Positions 58,175 through 64,000 of a stretch of DNA of 64,000 nt are shown here, in pieces (the stretch's first letter is position 1; every line of letters starts with the position of its first letter). This DNA is from Streptomyces sp. AJS327 (lineage in GTDB: Bacteria; Actinomycetota; Actinomycetes; Streptomycetales; Streptomycetaceae), in NCBI RefSeq assembly GCF_013450295.1, contig NZ_SKBR01000004.1:835465-899464 (forward strand), written 5' to 3'. Both the position numbers and the translations under genes were made by a program. The notes beneath the pieces are model-generated. The model did not search any database and was not told the DNA's origin. It worked only from the letters and a program-made list of their open reading frames with translations.

Positions 58175-60100
58175 ATGAGTCATGAGGGGGATCCGGTGAA
58201 CGAGCCGACCAGTTACGGGCTTCAGCCGCCGACCGGACAGGGGGCGCGACACCCCGGGCCGGGGCAGCAGCCCGGCGCTGGGCAGCCGGGCGTTCCGCAC
58301 CAGCCCCCGCCCGGCTACGGCCAGCCCGGTCAGTCCGGCCAGCCCGCCGCCCAGTGGCAGTCCGGCCCGCCGCCCCAGCCAGGGCAGCCCGGGCAACCGG
58401 GGCAGCAGCCTCAGCCTCCGGGCCAGCCCGGGCAGCCGGGTCAGCAGCCGTTCCCCGGCCAGGGTCCGCACCCGGGCGCGGGGATGCCCGGCGCGCCGGG
58501 GCCCTACGAGCCGACCCAGGCGGCGTCCGCGCCCATCCCCCCGCCGGCCGGTCCCGGCTCCGAGCCGGGCGCCGCACCCGCGTCCGCCCCGCCGGACCCG
58601 GGCTCCGGGCGGCTGCTCGGCGGCCGCTACCGGCTGGGCGCGCGGCTGGGACACGGCGGCATGGGCACTGTCTGGCGGGCGCACGACGAGGTCGTGGACC
58701 GGGACGTGGCGGTCAAGGAGCCGCGCGTGCCCGACCACCTCTCGGAGCACGACCGGCAGACGATGTACCAGCGGATGCGCCGGGAGGCGCGCACCGCCGC
58801 CCGGATCGACCACCCGTCCGTCGTCACCATCCACGACGTGGTGGTGGAGGAGGACCAGCCGTGGATCGTGATGGAGCTGGTCCAGGGGCGCAGCCTGGCG
58901 GACGTGCTCGGTGAGGGCACGATGGAGCCCCGCGAGGCAGCCCGGATCGGGCTGGCCGTGGCGGGCGCGCTGGACGCGGCGCACGAGAAGGGCGTGCTGC
59001 ACCGGGACGTGAAGCCGGACAACGTGCTGCTCGGCCGGTACGGCCGGGTGGTGCTGACGGACTTCGGTATCGCGCAGGTCGAGGGCGAACAGGGGCTGAC
59101 GGAGACCGGATCGTTCGTCGGCTCGCCCGAGTTCATCGCGCCGGAGCGGGTGCTGGGCCAGCGGCCCGGGCCCGAGTCGGACCTGTGGTCGCTGGGCGTG
59201 GTGCTGTACACGGCGATCGAGGGCGTCTCCCCGTTCCGGCGCAGCAACACCCCGGCCACCCTCCAGGCCGTGCTGTCCTCCGCCCAGCAGCCGCCGTCCC
59301 GCGCCCAGGGCGCGCTGCGCACGCTGCTGATCCAGCTGTTGCAGAAGCAGGCGGGCGACCGCCCGGGCGCGGCGGAGGTGCGGCAGGTCCTGGAGGAGGC
59401 CTCGCGTCCGGTGCCCGCGCCGCGCACCACCGCGCTCGCGACCGGTCCGGTGGGCGGCGGCAACGCGGTCACCCGGGTCACCCGCTCCTACGTGGGCAAC
59501 GTACGGACCAAGCGGCGCTGGCAGTTCGGCACCGGCGGGGTGGTGGTGGCGCTGGCGGCCGCCGTCGCCGCGGTCGTGTTCCTCACCGCCGACAAGGCGC
59601 CGGAGGGCTGGACGACGCGGGACGAGGACAAACGCGTCAAGGCCGAGCTGGCGGTGCCGGACGACTACACGCGCAGCGCCGACGAGTCCTCGGTCAACTG
59701 GACGGACCCGGGCGGGGTCTTCACCATCGACGTCGCCCGCGAGACCAAGGACGTCAAACGGAACTCGCTGTCGGACGCCAACTCCTACAAGAACCACTAC
59801 GACGAGGGCGCCCAGATCGACTACGAGGCCACCATGGAGGAGGTGAAGTGCGCGGTGAAGGAGGTCACGCACCAGGGGGAGGACGCGGCCCAGGTGACCA
59901 CCACCTTCGACGTCCCGGAGGACGAGATGGAGGAAGAGAAGGCGAAGCCGCGCCAGCACCGCAAGGAGCTGATCCTGGTGACCGACGACGACGTGCGGTA
60001 CCGGGTGACCGTCAACATGCCGGCCAAGGGCAGCAACCGGTCGGAGGGCGACCGGATCTACCGCGAGGTCGTGAAGAGCCTCAAGATCCACGGCCTCTGA
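58175..60100 (+). CDS. membrane Ser/Thr protein kinase (STPK 2) with Gly/Pro/Gln-rich N-terminus
   Basis: From ATG 58175 the product is 641 residues. The first ~145 residues are a collagen-like Gly/Pro/Gln repeat (GQPGQPGQQPQPPGQPGQPG), unusual before a kinase domain. Kinase domain at about 147-410: GHGGMGTVW, Lys181 (VAVKE), HRDVKPDN with Asp278, Asp296-Phe-Gly, APERVLG and SDLWSLGVVLY; all key residues present. One transmembrane helix (about 452-471). The outer domain (from about 485) begins VKAELAVPDDYTRSAD and is rich in charged residues. It is the third kinase-family gene in tandem, after STPK 1 and the pseudokinase. Confidence 0.94.
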   Translation: MSHEGDPVNEPTSYGLQPPTGQGARHPGPGQQPGAGQPGVPHQPPPGYGQPGQSGQPAAQWQSGPPPQPGQPGQPGQQPQPPGQPGQPGQQPFPGQGPHPGAGMPGAPGPYEPTQAASAPIPPPAGPGSEPGAAPASAPPDPGSGRLLGGRYRLGARLGHGGMGTVWRAHDEVVDRDVAVKEPRVPDHLSEHDRQTMYQRMRREARTAARIDHPSVVTIHDVVVEEDQPWIVMELVQGRSLADVLGEGTMEPREAARIGLAVAGALDAAHEKGVLHRDVKPDNVLLGRYGRVVLTDFGIAQVEGEQGLTETGSFVGSPEFIAPERVLGQRPGPESDLWSLGVVLYTAIEGVSPFRRSNTPATLQAVLSSAQQPPSRAQGALRTLLIQLLQKQAGDRPGAAEVRQVLEEASRPVPAPRTTALATGPVGGGNAVTRVTRSYVGNVRTKRRWQFGTGGVVVALAAAVAAVVFLTADKAPEGWTTRDEDKRVKAELAVPDDYTRSADESSVNWTDPGGVFTIDVARETKDVKRNSLSDANSYKNHYDEGAQIDYEATMEEVKCAVKEVTHQGEDAAQVTTTFDVPEDEMEEEKAKPRQHRKELILVTDDDVRYRVTVNMPAKGSNRSEGDRIYREVVKSLKIHGL

Positions 60101-60355
60101 TCCGTCGGCCACCACGGCCCCCGGGGGACCGGGCGCCGTGGTGGGGGCGGCCCCGGCCGGTCGGCACCCTCCGTCGAGGACGTTCGCGGGCGTTCGCGGG
60201 CGGTGGGGTGAGCGGGGCTGGTGGGGCGCCGCGGACCCGGTTCCCGCGTGTGCGACGCCGGGCGCCACAATTGCGCCACTGATTGCTGGCGGATTCCGTG
60301 AAAAGCGGTTACCAGCGGGTATACGACGCCGGGCCGCCGCCGTACTCTCGACACC

Positions 60356-62023
60356 ATGACGGATGCGCAGGACAGCAACGCGGACGTGGACGCCCGGCCC
60401 GGCGGCGGGGCCACGACGGAGAGCGCGCCGGGAGGTCCGGTGACCAACCCGGCGGCGCCGGTCCCCGACGGGGTGCGGCAGGCCGCCGACGTGGTGACCC
60501 CGGAGCTGGTCGCCGAGCTCACCAGGGGCGTCGTCGGCAGCGGCCGGACGGTCAGCCACACCCCCTTCACCCAGGAGCGGCTCGCCGAGCTGCCGGAGTC
60601 CACCCCCGAGGACGTGGCGACCGCCTTCGAGCGGGCCCGCACGGCGCAGCGCGCCTGGGCCGCCACCCCCGTACGGCGCCGCGCGGCCGTCCTCCTCCGC
60701 TTCCACGACCTCGTACTGGAACGCCAGCGCGAGGTGCTGGACCTGATCCAGCTGGAGACCGGCAAGGCGCGACTGCACGCGCACGAGGAGGTGCAGGCGG
60801 TCGCCATCGCCGCCCGCCACTACGGCCGCCGGGCGCCCGGCTACCTCCGGCCGAAGCGGCACACCGGAGCCATCCCGGCGCTGACCCGGGTGTCCGAACT
60901 GCGCCACCCGCGCGGGGTGGTGGGGCAGATCGCCCCCTGGAACTACCCCCTGGAACTGTCCGTCGGGGACGCCCTCCCCGCCTTCGTCGCGGGCAACGCC
61001 GTGGTGATGAAGCCGGACACCGAGACCGCGCTGACCGCGCTCTGGGCGCGGCGCCTGCTGATCGAGGCCGGGCTGCCGGAGGGCGTCTGGCAGGTCGTGC
61101 TGGGCGAGGGCCCGGTCGTCGGCCCCGAGGTGGCTGACCGGGGCGACTACGTCTCCTTCACCGGCTCCACCGCCACCGGCCGCCAGGTCGCCCAGCGGGC
61201 CGCCGCCCGGCTGGCGGGCTGCTCGCTGGAGCTGGGCGGCAAGAACGCCATGCTGGTGCTGGACGACGCCGACCTGGACAAGGCCGCCGCCGGAGCGGTG
61301 CGCGGCGCGTTCTCCTCGGCGGGCCAGCTGTGCATCTCCATCGAGCGCCTCTACGTCCACGAGTCCGTCGCCGACGCCTTCCTGGCGCGCTTCGTCGCCC
61401 GCACCCGGGCGATGCGGCTCGGCGCCTCGCTGAGCTACGGCGCCGACCTGGGCTCGCTGGTCTCCCAGCGGCAACTGGACACCGTCACCCGGCACGTCAC
61501 GGAGGCCGTCGCCAAGGGCGCCACCGTCCTCGCGGGCGGGCGGCCCCGGCCCGACGTGGGGCCGTTCTTCCACGAGCCGACGATCCTGGAGGGCGTCGAG
61601 GCCCCCATGGCCGTCTGCGAGGAGGAGACCTTCGGCCCGCTGGTCTCGGTCTACCGCTTCTCCGACGAGGACGAGGCCGTGGAGTTGGCCAACGCCACCC
61701 CGTACGGCCTGAACGCCAGCGTCTGGAGCCGGAACGGCCGCCGTGGCCGCGCGCTCGCCGCCCGGCTGCGGGCCGGCACCGTCAACGTCAACGAGGGCTA
61801 CGCCGCCGCCTACGGAAGCGCCCAGGCGCCGATGGGTGGGATGGGCGACTCCGGGCTCGGACGGCGGCACGGCTCCGAGGGCATCCTCAAGTACACCGAG
61901 GCGCAGACCGTCGCGCACCAGCGACTGCTGCCCATGGCGCCCTCGTTCGGCATGGACGACGCCCAGTACGCCGCGTTCATGAGCCGCTCCCTCAAGGCCC
62001 TCAAGGCGCTTCGCTTCCGCTGA
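60356..62023 (+). CDS. gabD: succinate-semialdehyde dehydrogenase (NADP+)
   Basis: Aldehyde dehydrogenase that probably oxidises succinate semialdehyde to succinate in GABA breakdown. The 555-residue product has a ~45-residue disordered start, then the ALDH core: GQIAPWNYPLELSVGDALPA, SFTGSTATGRQVAQ, the general base in LELGGKNAMLVL, and the nucleophile in SAGQLCISIERLYVHE. GMGDSGLGRRHGSEGIL and KYTEAQTVAHQRL are GabD2-like. TACTCT ends seven bases before ATG 60356, so the mRNA may be leaderless. The GABA specificity is inferred from similarity. A GMC gene follows. Confidence 0.9.
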   Translation: MTDAQDSNADVDARPGGGATTESAPGGPVTNPAAPVPDGVRQAADVVTPELVAELTRGVVGSGRTVSHTPFTQERLAELPESTPEDVATAFERARTAQRAWAATPVRRRAAVLLRFHDLVLERQREVLDLIQLETGKARLHAHEEVQAVAIAARHYGRRAPGYLRPKRHTGAIPALTRVSELRHPRGVVGQIAPWNYPLELSVGDALPAFVAGNAVVMKPDTETALTALWARRLLIEAGLPEGVWQVVLGEGPVVGPEVADRGDYVSFTGSTATGRQVAQRAAARLAGCSLELGGKNAMLVLDDADLDKAAAGAVRGAFSSAGQLCISIERLYVHESVADAFLARFVARTRAMRLGASLSYGADLGSLVSQRQLDTVTRHVTEAVAKGATVLAGGRPRPDVGPFFHEPTILEGVEAPMAVCEEETFGPLVSVYRFSDEDEAVELANATPYGLNASVWSRNGRRGRALAARLRAGTVNVNEGYAAAYGSAQAPMGGMGDSGLGRRHGSEGILKYTEAQTVAHQRLLPMAPSFGMDDAQYAAFMSRSLKALKALRFR

Positions 62024-62342
62024 GCGCCGCCCCCGCGCCCCCTCCCCTGCGGCGTCCCGACGACGTGGGCGGCGCGGGGTCGGGGCCCCGGCCCGGGCGC
62101 CGGCCCCGCCGTCCCGGCCTCGGGCTTCGGCCCTCGGGCGTGCGGGGCCGGGCCCCGCCGTGGGAGACCGCCCCTCCCCGCCGCCTCCCCGTACCGCCCC
62201 GCACGTCGAACCGCCGCCCCGGGAAACCCCGTTCCCGGCGCCGCCCCGGAGCGCCCGCCCCCGGCCTTCCCGGGCGAAGGCCGCTCCCCGCCCGGCCGCC
62301 GCCGGGCACCCGCACCCGCCCCGTCCGCACTGGAGGTCCCCC
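62024..62342 (+). other. gap before the GMC gene, no gene seen
   Basis: A 319-base extremely GC-rich gap. It contains long open frames in all directions with Pro/Arg-rich translations and no motif. No clear promoter or hairpin of note; TGGAGG just before the ATG is the ribosome-binding site. Confidence 0.5.
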
Positions 62343-64000
62343 ATGCCGGAGTCGTCGGAGAACCCGGAGCCAGCAGAGAGCCCGGAGGACCCGGAGCAGC
62401 CGGAGATACCGTCCGCCGCGCGGCGGAACGACGCGTACGACTACGACGTGCTGGTGATCGGCTCCGGCTTCGGCGGGGCCGTCTCGGCCCTCCGCCTGTC
62501 CGAGAAGGGCTACCGCGTCGGCGTGCTGGAGGCCGGGCAGCGCTTCACCCGGGAGACCCTGCCCGCCAGCTCCTGGGACCTGACCAAGTTCCTCTGGGCG
62601 CCCGCGCTCGGTCTCTACGGCATCCAGCGCATCCACCTGCTCAGCAACGTCATGATCCTCGCGGGGGCCGGGGTGGGCGGCGGCTCGCTCAACTACGCCA
62701 ACACCCTCTACGTCCCGCCGCCCGCCTTCTTCCAGGACCGGCAGTGGGGCCACATCACCGACTGGCAGGAGGAGTTGAAGCCGTTCTACGACCAGGCCCG
62801 GCGGATGCTCGGCGTCCGGCTCAACCCCACCATGACCCCCTCGGACGTGCACCTGCGCGACACCGCCGAGCGGATGGGCATCGGCGACACCTTCCACCTG
62901 GCGCCCGTGGGCGTCTTCTTCGGCGACGGACGGGACGCGGCCCACGCCCCCGAGGCCCCCGCCAACGGGCAGGACGACCCGGGCAGCCCGGACGATCCGG
63001 CCGCCCCGGCGGGCCCCCGGGCCGCGCCCGGAGACGAGGTGCCCGACCCGTACTTCGGCGGCGCGGGCCCGGCCCGGCGCGCCTGCGTGGAGTGCGGCGA
63101 GTGCATGACCGGCTGCCGGCACGGGGCCAAGAACACCCTGATGGAGAACTACCTCTACCTGGCCGAGCAGGCGGGCGCCGTCATCCACCCGATGACCACC
63201 GTGGTCGAGGTGCGGGAGGAGCGCCCCGGCGGTGAGGACGGCGCGCCCGGAACGGACACCGGCTTCCTCGTGTCCACCGTGCCCACCGCCGCCCGGCGCG
63301 GTCGCGGCACCCGGCGGCGCACCGGCCGCGCCGGGGCCGCCGCCAACGGCCCGCGCGGGATGCGGACACTCCGCGCCCGGCGGGTGGTCATCGCCGCCGG
63401 GACCTACGGCACGCAGAGCCTGCTGCACCGGATGCGGGACAGCGGCGTCCTGCCGCGCGTCTCGGACAAGCTGGGTTTCCTCACCCGCACCAACTCCGAG
63501 GCGCTGGTGGGCGCCCAGACGATCAAGCGCCGGTACCGGAGCAGGTGGGGGCGGGACGCCACGCTCGACTTCACCCGGGGCGTGGCCATCACCTCGTCCA
63601 TCCACCCCAACGAGAACACCCACATCGAACCCGTCCGGTACGGCAGGGGCTCGAACGCGATGAGCGCCCTCACCACCCTCCAGGTACCGCAGCACAGCGC
63701 GCTCCCGAAGCCGCTGGCCTACCTCGGCGTCTGCCTGCGGCACCCGGTCCACTTCGCCCGGTCCCTCTCCGCCCGCCGGTGGTCCGAGCGGATCATCATC
63801 GGCCTGGTGATGCAGAGCCTCGACAACTCACTCACCACACACCGCCGGGACAAGGGACTCGGCAAGGGCGTGCTCACCGCCCGGCAGGGACACGGCGCGC
63901 CCAACCCCGTGCACATCCCCGAGGCCGCCGAGTTCGCCAGCACCCTGGCCGGGGAGCTGAACGGCTTCGCCGGGAGCAACGTCGGCGAACTCATGGGGAC
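62343..64000 (+). CDS. GMC-family oxidoreductase, cholesterol-oxidase-like (partial)
   Basis: The frame runs from ATG 62343 past the right edge; 552 codons are visible without a stop. Residues 38-65 hold the FAD-binding VLVIGSGFGGAVSALRLSEK. NVMILAGAGVGGGSLNYANT is the second GMC motif. A CVECGECMTGCRHGAKN segment (from Cys248) has the Cys-X2-Cys-X2-Cys-X3-Cys spacing of a ferredoxin-type cluster and is typical of ChoD-like proteins. A ~45-residue Pro/Ala/Asp-rich insertion precedes it (about 200-245). The C-terminal active-site part is outside the window. Substrate unproven; the guaB-guaB3-choD neighbourhood also occurs in Mycobacterium tuberculosis. Confidence 0.85.
   Translation, partial: MPESSENPEPAESPEDPEQPEIPSAARRNDAYDYDVLVIGSGFGGAVSALRLSEKGYRVGVLEAGQRFTRETLPASSWDLTKFLWAPALGLYGIQRIHLLSNVMILAGAGVGGGSLNYANTLYVPPPAFFQDRQWGHITDWQEELKPFYDQARRMLGVRLNPTMTPSDVHLRDTAERMGIGDTFHLAPVGVFFGDGRDAAHAPEAPANGQDDPGSPDDPAAPAGPRAAPGDEVPDPYFGGAGPARRACVECGECMTGCRHGAKNTLMENYLYLAEQAGAVIHPMTTVVEVREERPGGEDGAPGTDTGFLVSTVPTAARRGRGTRRRTGRAGAAANGPRGMRTLRARRVVIAAGTYGTQSLLHRMRDSGVLPRVSDKLGFLTRTNSEALVGAQTIKRRYRSRWGRDATLDFTRGVAITSSIHPNENTHIEPVRYGRGSNAMSALTTLQVPQHSALPKPLAYLGVCLRHPVHFARSLSARRWSERIIIGLVMQSLDNSLTTHRRDKGLGKGVLTARQGHGAPNPVHIPEAAEFASTLAGELNGFAGSNVGELMG

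Noticed and set aside
58118..62344. Minus-strand open frame of 1408 codons across STPK 2 and gabD
   Set aside because: It is antisense to two clear genes with intact motifs, and its translation is Arg/Gly/His/Pro/Leu-rich without any domain. Long antisense frames are expected in very GC-rich DNA.

Overview
The window is high-GC chromosomal DNA from a sporulating actinomycete, almost certainly Streptomyces or a close relative. The evidence is the end of the S10 operon plus complete spc and alpha ribosomal operons in actinobacterial order, a WhiD-type WhiB-like protein divergent from BldM, a groES-groEL1 operon under CIRCE/HrcA sites with a His-rich GroEL tail, GTG starts, 1-4 bp stop/start overlaps and several apparently leaderless genes. 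There are no insertion sequences, phage genes, tRNAs, rRNAs or CRISPR arrays; this reads as core genome.

Layout. 1-13.5 kb: translation and secretion block (rpsC end, rplP-rpmC-rpsQ; rplN-rplX-rplE-rpsZ-rpsH-rplF-rplR-rpsE-rpmD-rplO; secY-adk; map; infA-rpmJ-rpsM-rpsK-rpsD; rpoA; rplQ), broken by strong hairpins at plausible transcript ends. 13.5-18.6 kb: truA, a membrane-anchored unknown, an ABC-F ATPase and the rplM-rpsI operon with a clear vegetative promoter. 19-24.7 kb: cell-envelope precursor and cofactor genes (glmM, coaA, glmS, acpS). 24.8-35.5 kb: NAD(P)HX repair, alr, an alpha/beta hydrolase and the t6A tRNA-modification set tsaE ... tsaB-rimI-tsaD, interleaved with unknown membrane proteins. 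35.5-38.5 kb: arylamine N-acetyltransferase and a THUMP-like methyltransferase. 38.3-40.6 kb: groES-groEL1. 40.7-44.7 kb: developmental control region (SDR, whiD, bldM with an exact sigma-BldN promoter, and a SigD/ShbA-like sigma factor). 44.7-49.2 kb: guaB, a small ParE-like protein, guaB3 and an unusual nucleotide-sugar dehydrogenase homologue. 49.8-64 kb: glpD, three adjacent membrane Ser/Thr kinase-family proteins (the middle one a pseudokinase with a split kinase domain), succinate-semialdehyde dehydrogenase and the start of a GMC/cholesterol-oxidase-like gene.

Most genes are recognisable housekeeping genes. The parts that deserve attention are the kinase/pseudokinase trio, which seem to share a related extracytoplasmic domain; a nucleotide-sugar dehydrogenase homologue that has lost its catalytic Cys; a near-ideal palindrome upstream of a tiny ORF; a recurring leaderless-promoter pattern; a His-rich tail on TsaD; and an extended WhiD tail. 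All function calls come from reading motifs; no database search was run.
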